The notes beneath the pieces are model-generated. The model was not told where the DNA came from. It did not search any database and saw only the letters and a program-made list of their open reading frames with translations. A stretch of DNA of 54,801 bases, taken from the NCBI GenBank assembly GCA_002412715.1, contig DHVP01000010.1, positions 1 through 54,801 of the forward strand, written 5' to 3'. Shown here piece after piece: positions 9,101 to 16,287 of the stretch; the first letter of the stretch is position 1, and every line of letters starts with the position of its first letter. Both the position numbers and the translations under genes were made by a program. This DNA comes from Deltaproteobacteria bacterium UBA5205 (lineage in GTDB: Bacteria > Desulfobacterota > Syntrophorhabdia > Syntrophorhabdales > Syntrophorhabdaceae).

Positions 9101-10600
9101 AAGGCCCTCAACCGGGTCATCGTGGCATCCTGCTCCACGAGAACCCATGAGCCGATCTTCCGCTCCCTTATCCGTGATGCGGGCCTCAACAAGTATCTTT
9201 TCGAAATGGCCAACATCAGGGACCAGTGTTCCTGGGTCCACATGCATGACAGGGAAAAAGCGACGGAAAAGGCGAAGGATCTCGTCCGGATGGCCGTGGC
9301 GAATGCCCGCCACATCGAACCCCTCACGGAAACTATTCTGCCCGTGGAAAGGTGCGCCCTCGTCGTGGGCGGCGGGATAGCGGGCATGACATCAGCGCTT
9401 TGCCTTGCCGATCAGGGTTTCGCGGTGCATCTCATTGAAAGAGGGCCGTGTCTTGGAGGCAATCTCGTTAACATTTTCCATACGATCGACGGCATTGACA
9501 TACAGGAGTTCCTCCGGGACACCATTGACCGCGTGACGAGACACGGCAACATCCATCTCCATACGGATGCCGAAGTCATCGGTTCCGAGGGGATCAGGGG
9601 GAACTTTCTCACGGAAATCATGACCGCCGGCAGGGAAGGGCCCGAGGAGATCAAGCACGGCATTGCAATTCTGGCAACGGGCGCCTCGGAATTGAAGCCC
9701 GAAGGACACTACCTCTTCGGCGAAGACGAGCGGGTGATGACTGAGCTCCAGTTTGAGGAGTCCTTGAATACCATGTCCCTGCCCCCCGTGGAAAGCTGCG
9801 TCATGATCCAGTGCGTCGGCTCCCGCAGCGACGCAAGGCCTTACTGCAGCAGGGTCTGCTGCCTCAGTGCGCTCAAGAATGCCATGGCCCTGAAAAAGAG
9901 GGGGCCCGAGACGGAGATAACCATCATGTTCCGCGACATGATGACCTATGGATTCTCGGAAAAGCACTACAAGGACGCCAGGAAAATGGGGATCAGGTTC
10001 GTCCGCTTTACCCCGGGGGAACCTCCCGTTGTGGAAAAAAAGGACGGCGTACTTTTCGTGCGCTGTGCCGACATGTCCCTTGGCGACACGATTGAATACC
10101 GCGCCGACAGGATCATACTGGCAAGCGCCGTCATTCCCAACGACACAAGCGCTCTGGCGGGCATATTCAAGCTGCCCCGCACCCGCGAAGGCTTCTTTCT
10201 TGAAGCCCACATGAAACTGAAACCCATAGATTTCGCTGCAGACGGCATGTATATGGCCGGCACATGCCATTCGCCGAAAAACATCCGCGAGACCATAGCA
10301 GACGCACAGGGCGCGGCGGCACGGGCCGCGGCCACCCTCGCAAAGGACACCATCACCGTAAGCGCCATGGTGGCGAAGATCGAGGAGCAAAAATGCGCGG
10401 CCTGCCTTACCTGCGTGCGCGTCTGCCCCTACGGCGTGCCGGTGATAAGCGAAGAAGGCAAAGCCGTAATAGATCCCACAAAGTGCAAGGGCTGCGGCAC
10501 CTGTGCGGCGGAATGCCCCGCGAAGGCGATAGACCTCATGCACTCCAGGGACAGGCAGATCATTGAAAAGGTGAGAGCGGCAATACGGAAGACAGGATAG
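6194..10600 (+). CDS. hdrA: Giant HdrA: HdrA with inserted GltD/NfnB-type module plus a second HdrA
   Basis: A 1468-residue flavo-iron-sulfur protein, about twice usual HdrA length. Residues 1-130 start a first HdrA (VLVIGGGIAGMEAALNL; the FPTNDCSMCVMAPKLVEV signature; CTSCTSCAAACP). About 135-625 is an inserted GltD/NfnB-like unit: N-terminal cysteine cluster (CIYTCP, CAHPCENAC), FAD site VIGAGPAGFACA (251-262), NAD(P)-site VVGGGNVAMD (381-390), and GVFAGGNAVTGP (522-533). About 616-900 resumes the first HdrA. About 910-1390 is a second HdrA with FAD site VVGGGIAGMTSA. The end (about 1396-1450) carries CAACLTCVRVCP and CKGCGTCAAECP. Three flavin domains and many [4Fe-4S] clusters suggest flavin-based electron bifurcation with NAD(P)H. 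The NAD(P) region lacks the basic pair usual for NADPH, which hints at NADH. Confidence 0.93.
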   Translation: MDKTGKVLVIGGGIAGMEAALNLVEAGFKVYLADRKPNIGGNMAQLDKIFPTNDCSMCVMAPKLVEVGKNPNIELLMNSEVFRLEGTPGRFRVTLRTRPRRVIPERCTSCTSCAAACPLEVGNVYNEEMSLRSAAFINFPQAIPSTYMIDRQLSPCIYTCPINLNARDYIGLIAEGKFLEALDLIREKLPFPGIIGRICAHPCENACLRGKEVDQPLAICALKRFVADYEIGRRQPSIPVTDIEKEGKAAVIGAGPAGFACAVELRKAGYKVTVFDANEKPGGMLYAGVPAYRLPRDVLAREFSIAEGMGIELRMATRVGKDIPLEDILASYDSTFIASGAHGRRKLGLKNEEALGVLSALDFLKAVNTGKAVHPGKRVFVVGGGNVAMDTAITARRLGAAEVHIVALEKWDDMPAHRWEIDQAIEEDVVFHNAWGPMRILADKGRLTGMELARCMRVFNADGAFDPVYDASTTVTFDMDTLILVIYETIDTAYLGESDTIERHGDGRVRVNPVSLETTHKGVFAGGNAVTGPRSAIDAIAQGKRAAESMIRYLEGKDLLEGRLAEDDKILDEVPFPVERKVRVSIPRRAVPDRAGFVETVATLDEKSAVEEARRCLACRRCLGCGICGESCKPEAINYSEDPAEHVIDVGSIIIACGFDEFDASTMKELGYHSCANVLSSVDYERVLSATGPTGAVVMRPSDGRIPKKIAFIQCVGSRNKENPYCSSLCCMFAMEEAIISREHHRDIEPTIFYMDTRTFGKGYEEHYERARKEYGVRYVRSLLSRIYEDPDTKDLDITYTDEKGAVVTETFDLVVLAVGLRPSKQLGGLARVMDVASNDYGFIETGPLSPLATSREGIYVCGGSASPRDISETVVEGSAAACLVASSLAEMRWRDIETASLPDERDVAGEPPRIGVFICNCGVNIGGIVDVPDVKRYAEGLPDVVFADQYLFTCSQDTQEKIKNVIHEKALNRVIVASCSTRTHEPIFRSLIRDAGLNKYLFEMANIRDQCSWVHMHDREKATEKAKDLVRMAVANARHIEPLTETILPVERCALVVGGGIAGMTSALCLADQGFAVHLIERGPCLGGNLVNIFHTIDGIDIQEFLRDTIDRVTRHGNIHLHTDAEVIGSEGIRGNFLTEIMTAGREGPEEIKHGIAILATGASELKPEGHYLFGEDERVMTELQFEESLNTMSLPPVESCVMIQCVGSRSDARPYCSRVCCLSALKNAMALKKRGPETEITIMFRDMMTYGFSEKHYKDARKMGIRFVRFTPGEPPVVEKKDGVLFVRCADMSLGDTIEYRADRIILASAVIPNDTSALAGIFKLPRTREGFFLEAHMKLKPIDFAADGMYMAGTCHSPKNIRETIADAQGAAARAAATLAKDTITVSAMVAKIEEQKCAACLTCVRVCPYGVPVISEEGKAVIDPTKCKGCGTCAAECPAKAIDLMHSRDRQIIEKVRAAIRKTG

Positions 10601-10636
10601 GTCCAATAGGGCTTATATGACCTATAGGATCTATGA
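10601..10636. repeat. CCTATAGG-type intergenic repeat
   Basis: A tract of degenerate units (CCAATAGGGC, GACCTATAGGATCTATGAG) fills most of the 53-bp gap between hdrA and mvhD and ends just before the mvhD ribosome site. Confidence 0.5.
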
Positions 10637-10653
10637 GAATATAGAGGAGTTTC

Positions 10654-11115
10654 ATGCAAGACTTTGAGCCCCGGATCATCGCTTTTTGCTGCGAGTATTG
10701 AGGATATACCGCTGCGGACCTGGCAGGTTCCATGAGGTTGTCTTATCCGGCATCAGTGAAGATCATCAAGGTACCCTGTACCGGCAGGGTGGATGTGATC
10801 CATATCCTGCAGGCCTTCGAGGGAGGGGCCGATGGGGTCTGCCTGGTGGGATGTCAGGAAGGCGACTGCCACTACGTGGCGGGAAACATACGCGCACGAA
10901 AAAGGGTGGAGTATGCAAAAACACTCCTCAATGAAGCGGGTGTCGGCGGCGACCGGCTTCACATGTACAATCTCTCGGCATCAGACGGCCGCAAATTCGC
11001 CCAGGTGGCCCGCGAGATAACGGACAGGGTCCATGTCCTGGGACCAAGCCCATTAGGAAAGGTTTCTGGTTTCGGGTTTCGGGTTTCGGGTTTCGGGTTC
11101 TCGGACAGACGATAA
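10654..11115 (+). CDS. mvhD: MvhD/FlpD-type iron-sulfur subunit, predicted selenoprotein (Sec16)
   Basis: ATG 10654 follows AGAGGAG. The frame reads MQDFEPRIIAFCCEY, then TGA at 10699-10701, then GYTAADLAGSMRLSYPASVK, and runs open to TAA 11115: 153 residues if TGA is read through. In MvhD/FlpD proteins this position is Cys in a CCxxC-type motif, and family homology continues without a break after the TGA, so I read it as selenocysteine. Further family motifs are PCTGRVD and CLVGCQEGDCHY. MvhD takes electrons from a hydrogenase or dehydrogenase to HdrA through a [2Fe-2S] cluster. The methanogen homologue VhuD is a known selenoprotein. The final ~17 residues (VSGFGFRVSGFGFSDRR) are encoded by an intergenic-type repeat and are not family-like. 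An annotation starting at 10732 would lose the active N-terminus. Confidence 0.88.
10699..10731 (+). promoter_or_regulatory. UGA(Sec) codon with SECIS-like hairpin
   Basis: TGA 10699-10701 is followed after 14 nt by GGACCTGGCAGGTTCC (10716-10731). GGA pairs with TCC and CCT with AGG, leaving one bulged T and a GGC apical loop. A bulged U and a loop with GG are features of bacterial SECIS elements, and the distance is within the normal range. Confidence 0.7.
11061..11104. repeat. Tandem GGGTTTC heptamer repeat inside the 3' end of mvhD
   Basis: About six units of the 7-bp word GGGTTTC/GGTTTCT follow one another. The mvhD reading frame runs through them and stops just after. Degenerate copies of the same word occur at 29317-29331 and 46969-46990. 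Confidence 0.75.
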
Positions 11116-11175
11116 CGGGTAGACTGCGGGAAGAAGATTATCTACACTATGGAAATTACATTTTATTTTATATGA

Positions 11176-11194
11176 TACATATATAACATATGTA
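11176..11194. promoter_or_regulatory. Palindromic operator candidate upstream of metV
   Basis: TACATAT and ATATGTA form a perfect 7-bp inverted repeat around ATAAC, 16 bp upstream of the -35 box of the metV promoter. The stretch is very AT-rich compared with its surroundings. Confidence 0.4.
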
Positions 11195-11210
11195 ATAAAC
11201 ACAAGAGGGT

Positions 11211-11239
11211 TTGACACTTGCAATGGGAAACACTAAACA
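11211..11239 (+). promoter_or_regulatory. Promoter of metV-metF
   Basis: A perfect TTGACA (11211-11216) with a 17-bp spacer and a weaker -10 (TAAACA, 11234-11239), 25 bp ahead of ATG 11264. This gives metVF its own promoter in addition to any readthrough from mvhD. Confidence 0.55.
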
Positions 11240-11263
11240 TAAATTAATCTTTTAGGAGTTTTT

Positions 11264-11932
11264 ATGATTGTCGCCGACCGTAAACCCTTCGATGAGATCA
11301 TGGGGATGATCGAGCCCTATAAAAAGATACTGCTCGTTGGGTGTAATGAATGCGCCACCGTCTGTGCCGTGGGGGGCACGAAGGAGGTCGCTCTTCTTGC
11401 CTCGCAGATTCGGATGAAAAGCCAGGGTGAAGGCCGACTTGTCGAGGTCGATGAAAAAACCCTTGAGCGCCAGTGCGATCCCGAGTACGCACGTACGCTT
11501 GCCGGCACCCTGGAGGACTATGACGCCGTCCTCTCCATCGCCTGCGGGTGCGGCATCCAGTTCATCGCGGAAACCTTCCCGGAAAGGAAGGTGCTGCCCG
11601 GAGTGAATACCCGCTTCATGGGGGTCACCGAGGAGCACGGTGTCTGGGCCGAACGCTGCCAGGGTTGCGGAAGCTGTATTCTTGACCGGACATGCGGAAT
11701 ATGCCCCGTCACGAGATGTGCGAAGAGTATCATGAACGGCCCCTGCGGCGGTTCGCAAGACGGACAGTGTGAGCTTCGCAACGACATCCCCTGTGCCTGG
11801 CAGCTCATCATCGACAGGCTGAAGGCCCGGGGGGAACTCGACAGGTACGGTGAAATCGAAAAGCCGAAGGACTGGTCGACGTCCCGGGATGGGGGGCCCC
11901 GCAAGAGGGTGAGGGAGGACATGAAGCTATGA
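11264..11932 (+). CDS. metV: MetV: methylene-THF reductase C-terminal-domain, zinc/iron-sulfur subunit
   Basis: A 222-residue Cys-rich protein of the family found as MetV beside MetF. Visible motifs are GCNECATVC near residue 27, IACGCGIQFI, and a C-terminal block CQGCGSCILDRTCGICPVTR followed by C-A-K and MNGPCGGSQDGQCE, typical of the MTHFR C-terminal domain. In acetogens MetV pairs with MetF and contacts the Hdr module. AGGAG precedes the ATG by 5 nt, and its end overlaps metF by 4 bp (ATGA). Position right after mvhD matches the MetFV-HdrABC-MvhD gene set of Moorella. Confidence 0.92.
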   Translation: MIVADRKPFDEIMGMIEPYKKILLVGCNECATVCAVGGTKEVALLASQIRMKSQGEGRLVEVDEKTLERQCDPEYARTLAGTLEDYDAVLSIACGCGIQFIAETFPERKVLPGVNTRFMGVTEEHGVWAERCQGCGSCILDRTCGICPVTRCAKSIMNGPCGGSQDGQCELRNDIPCAWQLIIDRLKARGELDRYGEIEKPKDWSTSRDGGPRKRVREDMKL

Positions 11933-12843
11933 TAGCTCCGGGCCGCCTGGAAGGTGTTCTCAGGAAAGGTGATTTCGCGGTCACGGCCGAGTGCGGTCCG
12001 CCGCGCGGGGCCGATCCCGAAACGATACGAAGGAAAGGTGAACTTCTCAAGGGGTCCGTCGATGCCGTAAACGTCACTGACAACCAGACGGCGGTGGTGC
12101 GGATGTCGAGCATGGCCGGCTGCCTTATCCTCGAGGAGATGGGGTTCGATGTGGTCCTCCAGATGACGGTCCGGGACAGGAACCGCATAGCCCTTCAGAG
12201 CGACATTCTGGGAGCCGCGGCGCTTGGTATCCGGAACGTTCTGTGCCTCACGGGAGACCATCAGTCCTTCGGCGATCACCCGGGGGCCAGGAACGTCCAC
12301 GACATCGACTCGATCCAGCTCATCGACACTGTCCGAACCATGCGGGATGAAGGAAGATTCATAAGCGGCGATGAGATCAAAGGCAGACCGGAGCTCTTTA
12401 TCGGCTGCGCCGCGAACCCCTTTGCCGATCCCTTTGATATACGGGCGCTGAGGCTCGCTAAAAAGGTGAGGGCCGGCGCGCAATTCGTCCAGACACAGTG
12501 CGTCTTCAACGTGGAAAAGTTCTCGCGGTGGATGGATATGGTCCGTGATCTCGGACTCCACGAAAAGGTCTTTATCCTCGCCGGGATAACCCCCATGAAG
12601 TCACCGGGCATGGCGAGGTATATGAAAAACTCAGTCCCCGGCATGGACGTGCCCGATTCCCTCGTCGAACGCATCACCTCCGTCCCGAAAGAACGGTACC
12701 GCGAAGAAGGGGTCGAGATATGCCTTGAGACCATAGAGCGGGTGAGGGCCGTAAGGGGCGTCTGTGGTATCCACATCATGGCAATCGAGTGGGAGGATAT
12801 AGTACCCGAGATCGTGAAGCGAGCCGGATTGAGGCCCGGCTAG
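11929..12843 (+). CDS. metF: Methylenetetrahydrofolate reductase
   Basis: A 304-residue TIM-barrel flavoprotein of normal MetF length. The N-terminal FAVTAECGPPRGADPE segment carries the conserved active-site Glu. VDAVNVTDNQTAVVRMSS, NVLCLTGDHQSFGDHPGA and the GAQFVQTQCVFNVEKF block (with the Gln-Thr-Gln typical of the family) follow in order. It reduces 5,10-methylene-THF to 5-methyl-THF, or runs in reverse. The NADH/ferredoxin source is expected to be the Hdr-MvhD module because the protein lacks its own electron-input partner. Last gene of the cluster. Confidence 0.95.
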   Translation: MIAPGRLEGVLRKGDFAVTAECGPPRGADPETIRRKGELLKGSVDAVNVTDNQTAVVRMSSMAGCLILEEMGFDVVLQMTVRDRNRIALQSDILGAAALGIRNVLCLTGDHQSFGDHPGARNVHDIDSIQLIDTVRTMRDEGRFISGDEIKGRPELFIGCAANPFADPFDIRALRLAKKVRAGAQFVQTQCVFNVEKFSRWMDMVRDLGLHEKVFILAGITPMKSPGMARYMKNSVPGMDVPDSLVERITSVPKERYREEGVEICLETIERVRAVRGVCGIHIMAIEWEDIVPEIVKRAGLRPG

Positions 12844-12983
12844 GCAAGAATCCCGATCTCACCGTGGTGTTACGGCCGCAAACCCATGGTACTTCCCGAC
12901 CCGATAGATTTTTCTGGTTGTCGCTACGCAAGCGAACATACCGGCCTTAAGCCGGAATGACGCCCACCCCTGATCCCCGGTCC

Positions 12984-13760
12984 CTATTCCCTGCCTTCCA
13001 ATATTTCAAACATCCTCCTGAATATATCCGGCTCCAGGGTCTCCGCCCTGACGGAGCGGGGGAAATCCATTTTTTCGTAGAGTTCTTCCACCTGTGGTTC
13101 GGGGTAGCGTTCGAGGAGGGCATGGCGCATGAATTTTCGTTTGTGGCTGAAGGCGCCGCGAATAAAGGTCATGAGGGCGTCATCGACATATGCTGCATCC
13201 TCCCGAAAGCGCATGGAGAAGTAGATGCTCTCCACCTTCGGCGGCGGGACGAAAACCTGGGGTTTCAGGCGCATCAGCACCTTTACATCGGCAACAAGCT
13301 GACAGACCACCGACAGGGACCCGTATGCTCGTGTTCCCGGTATCGCGGTTATCCGGTCGCCGATCTCTTTCTGGACTGTAAGGAAGGCGCTCTCGATGGA
13401 ACTGCGCTCCGCGATGAGCTTGAAGATGATCGGTCCCGTGATACCGTAGGGGATGTTCCCCATTACCTTGACGGTGTGGTCCCGGGCAAGATCGGTTATG
13501 GAAACCGCCAAAATATCGTTGAAGACGATCTGAAGGTTCGAAAACTCCAATGCCAGGGTCTCGAGGTGCACAATCATATCCCGGTCAACCTCGACTGCCA
13601 TGACCGCTGCCGCCGTGCGCGAGATGGCACGGGTGAGATCTCCCTGCCCGGCTCCGATCTCGACGACAGTGTCGCCGGATGTGATCCCGGCAAGAGAGAC
13701 CATCTTGCGCAGAATGTTGCCGTCCTTTATAAGATTTTGTGAGAACCGCTTCTTCAGCAT
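12984..13760 (-). CDS. ksgA: 16S rRNA (adenine1518/1519-N6) dimethyltransferase
   Basis: A 258-residue Rossmann methyltransferase. KKRFSQNLIKDGNILRKMV is the family N-terminal signature, VVEIGAGQGDLTRAI is SAM motif I, and MGNIPYGITGPIIFKL is the NIPY motif IV that binds the target adenine. FVPPPKVESIYFSM and the helical C-terminal domain complete the protein. It dimethylates two adenines near the 3' end of 16S rRNA. ATG 13760 (MLKKRF) is used because a longer frame would run into tsaD. It starts 10 bp after tsaD on the same strand. Confidence 0.95.
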   Translation of the reverse strand: MLKKRFSQNLIKDGNILRKMVSLAGITSGDTVVEIGAGQGDLTRAISRTAAAVMAVEVDRDMIVHLETLALEFSNLQIVFNDILAVSITDLARDHTVKVMGNIPYGITGPIIFKLIAERSSIESAFLTVQKEIGDRITAIPGTRAYGSLSVVCQLVADVKVLMRLKPQVFVPPPKVESIYFSMRFREDAAYVDDALMTFIRGAFSHKRKFMRHALLERYPEPQVEELYEKMDFPRSVRAETLEPDIFRRMFEILEGRE

Positions 13761-13770
13761 GGCTGCCGGA

Positions 13771-14766
13771 TCATTTGATCGCCATCCGTGAGTATGCCTT
13801 GATATCAAGGTCCGAATAGTTCCCCGCCTCGAAATGGAAGGAAGCAAGCGATGCTATCATTGCGCCGTTATCGGTGCAAAACTGGGGGGACGAGATCATA
13901 ACCTCGAAGCCTTCCCGCCCTGCCCTCTCCATAAAGACCTGACGAAGTCTGCCGTTGGCGGCCACGCCGCCGCCGACGACTATCCGTTTCACGTTGCTGC
14001 GCCGTGCGGCCTTAAATGTCTTGAATACCAGTACGTCACAGATGGCTTCCTGAAATGAAGCAAGGACGTGGTTGATGGTGGAGCCATCGATGGTATGTTT
14101 CTTCGCGTAGGTGAGAAAGGCGGTTTTCAGACCGCTGAAGCTGAAATCGCAGGTGGTGTCATCCATCATGGGCCGCGGAAAGGCGACGTAGTCCGTTGCC
14201 CCGCTTCGGGCCATGTCTTCGATGATCCGCCCTCCGGGGTAGCCGATCCCCAGGAACTTTGCGATCTTGTCAAAGGCCTCTCCGGCCGCGTCATCCCGCG
14301 TAGAGCCCAGCACCTTGAAACGGCAGGGCGCTTCCATGAGCAGGATGATCGTGTGCCCCCCGGAAACGACAAGCGCTACAAAGGGGAATTCCACCTCCCG
14401 CTCCAGGAAGATACTCATGGCGTGCGCCTCTATGTGGTTTACCCCCACAAGGTGCTTTTTGAGAGCGAGACAGAAGCCCTTGGCGAAGCTCAATCCAACG
14501 AGAACGCTTCCTATGAGCCCCGGCCCGGCGGTGACCCCGACAAGATCGATGTCCCCCGCCGCCGCGCCGCCCTGAACCAGGACGTCTTCGTATATCCTGT
14601 CTATGAGTTCGACATGTTTTCGGGAAGCTATCTCGGGGACGACGCCGCCGAAACGTTTGTGAAGGTCCGCCTGACTGGAAACGATGTGAGACCGGATCCT
14701 CCTGCCGTCTTCGAGCAGTGCCACCGATGTGTCGTCGCAGGACGTGTCAATGCCAAGGATCAACAT
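13771..14766 (-). CDS. tsaD: tRNA N6-adenosine threonylcarbamoyltransferase
   Basis: 331 residues, full length for the Kae1/TsaD family. The N-terminal ILGIDTSCDDTSVALL motif is the ASKHA phosphate-binding region. GVNHIEAHAMS contains the metal-binding H-x-x-x-H, VALVVSGGHT and VGGGVAANGRLR are nucleotide-site motifs, and CTDNGAMIA holds the C-terminal metal ligand Asp. It transfers threonylcarbamoyl to A37 of ANN-decoding tRNAs. Its partners TsaB, TsaC and TsaE are not in the window. It lies between the PpiD-like gene (13 bp upstream) and ksgA. Confidence 0.97.
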   Translation of the reverse strand: MLILGIDTSCDDTSVALLEDGRRIRSHIVSSQADLHKRFGGVVPEIASRKHVELIDRIYEDVLVQGGAAAGDIDLVGVTAGPGLIGSVLVGLSFAKGFCLALKKHLVGVNHIEAHAMSIFLEREVEFPFVALVVSGGHTIILLMEAPCRFKVLGSTRDDAAGEAFDKIAKFLGIGYPGGRIIEDMARSGATDYVAFPRPMMDDTTCDFSFSGLKTAFLTYAKKHTIDGSTINHVLASFQEAICDVLVFKTFKAARRSNVKRIVVGGGVAANGRLRQVFMERAGREGFEVMISSPQFCTDNGAMIASLASFHFEAGNYSDLDIKAYSRMAIK

Positions 14767-14779
14767 GGGCAGGGTTTCT

Positions 14780-16183
14780 TTAGAGTTCCTTCGGTTCCTT
14801 GAGGATCTTGATCTTCCCCTTTTTCAGCATGGCCTGTTTCGACTCCTCCACGAAGGATTTCAGGAATTGTTCCTTGTGCCTGGCTGCATAATACCGTGTG
14901 AAGCCTTCCTTGTCTTTTTCCCATTCCTGCCGATCCGGGTCCTGCTCGCCGGCAAATGAGAACGTGTAGTAATTCCCGTCTATCTCCACAGGCCTGGCGT
15001 AAACCGGTTTGTCTTTCGTAAGCCCCAGGATTTCAACATCCGACCTGGGTATCTGGCCGAGTTTGGGGATCGATGAAGCGGTCCTCGACATGAAACCTGT
15101 TTGCATCTTTGACACCGCGGATTTGTTCTTCAGCGCGTCCTCTGCGGCAGCGCGGGCCATTTCCTTCGCCTTTTCGCCTGTTATCCTGCTCCTTATTTCG
15201 GCCAGCGCCGCACTCTTCTCCATCGGTTTGCCGTCTTCGCGCTCGACGAGCTGAAAAACATATGATTTCCCGTCGTCCCTTACAGGAAGGGAGACGTCAC
15301 CTTTCTTGAGGTCCCTGATCCACGTTTCGATCTTGAGTGCCTTGTAGGTTTTAAAAAGTTCGCTCTGACGCACGGCGCCCGTATCGGACACGGCGAGGCC
15401 TTTCTGCCTGCCGTAGGCATCGATATCCTTCACCTTGAGGAGGTCCATGTACGCCTGGTCGTCCCTGAGACCGCTTTTGCCGTCCAGTACGATATACTTG
15501 AGCCGGTAGGTATTCTCTCCGCGGAAACGGTCTTTCTCCTTTTCGTACCTGTCGTTCAGTTCCTTTTCGCTTACCGTGACCTTATCCTTATAGGAAGCAG
15601 GATCGAATCGGGAATAGGCAAGATCCACCCTGCCCTTTTCGCGGACATACCCGGCCCATATGTCGGCATCGGAAACAGGAGCGCCGGTGTCCCTGATGAC
15701 GCTTGCAACCTTGCGAACGAGAAGCATGGTCTTTTCCGATCTCTCAAATTGGTCAGGCTCGAGATTGTTTTGCCTCAACACCGCGACATAGCGGTCCTTG
15801 TCGAATTTTCCGTCCTTGCGAAAGGCCTCGACGGTACCCAGCAGATCCGCAAATTCCTGGTCGCTTACGCTGACCCCGAGTTTTTTTGCCTCGTCGAGAA
15901 GGATATATTTATTGATAATGTCATTGAGGACCTTCGTCTTCAGCTCGCTCATGAGCGCCTCGTCCATCTTGTCGCGATAAAGCTGCCGGAAGATCTCGAT
16001 TTCCTTGTTGTAGGTCTCCCGGTACTCCGGGTCCGTTATATCGAAACTGCCGACCTCGGCAATTACGGTTTCCTGCTGGTTGATGGAACCCGCCCCGAAA
16101 TAAAAGATAAAAACAAGGATGATCACACCAAAGATGACTTTGATGAGGTAGCTTTTTGCATATTTTCTCATGAACTTGAGCAT
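14780..16183 (-). CDS. PpiD/SurA-like membrane-anchored periplasmic folding factor
   Basis: A 467-residue protein with a cytoplasmic start (MLKFMRKYAKSY), one membrane anchor (IKVIFGVIILVFIFYFGAG), and a SurA_N-type helical domain (VLNDIINKYILLDEAKKLGVSV ... EDPDQF-like NNLEPDQFERS). A long charged helical region and a C-terminal segment (YRLKYIVLD ... KSYVFQLVERE) may be a reduced parvulin domain; the usual rotamase H-I-L motif is not evident. Shorter than E. coli PpiD (about 620 residues), which fits loss or decay of the parvulin domain. It likely works as a chaperone for exported proteins. It is divergent from mreB. Confidence 0.8.
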   Translation of the reverse strand: MLKFMRKYAKSYLIKVIFGVIILVFIFYFGAGSINQQETVIAEVGSFDITDPEYRETYNKEIEIFRQLYRDKMDEALMSELKTKVLNDIINKYILLDEAKKLGVSVSDQEFADLLGTVEAFRKDGKFDKDRYVAVLRQNNLEPDQFERSEKTMLLVRKVASVIRDTGAPVSDADIWAGYVREKGRVDLAYSRFDPASYKDKVTVSEKELNDRYEKEKDRFRGENTYRLKYIVLDGKSGLRDDQAYMDLLKVKDIDAYGRQKGLAVSDTGAVRQSELFKTYKALKIETWIRDLKKGDVSLPVRDDGKSYVFQLVEREDGKPMEKSAALAEIRSRITGEKAKEMARAAAEDALKNKSAVSKMQTGFMSRTASSIPKLGQIPRSDVEILGLTKDKPVYARPVEIDGNYYTFSFAGEQDPDRQEWEKDKEGFTRYYAARHKEQFLKSFVEESKQAMLKKGKIKILKEPKEL

Positions 16184-16207
16184 TGGTTTTATTACCTCTA
16201 AAGATTA

Positions 16208-16236
16208 TTGATTTTGAAACTTTAAAATAGTATATT
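16208..16236 (+). promoter_or_regulatory. Promoter of the mreBCD-mrdA-rodA operon
   Basis: TTGATT (16208-16213), a 17-bp spacer and TATATT (16231-16236) give a good sigma-70 match. mreB starts at 16288 after GAGGGGAGAG. Confidence 0.65.
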
Positions 16237-16287
16237 AAGGCTGTTTTTTCAATAACTTTTAAATTTAGTTGAAAGAGGGGAGAGTCG

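Noticed and set aside
9392..10606. 404-codon open frame on the minus strand opposite the hdrA 3' half
   Set aside because: Fully covered by the second HdrA domain on the plus strand; no ribosome site or family motif.
11061..11104. CRISPR or telomere-like array
   Set aside because: Seven-base direct units without spacers; no cas genes in the window.
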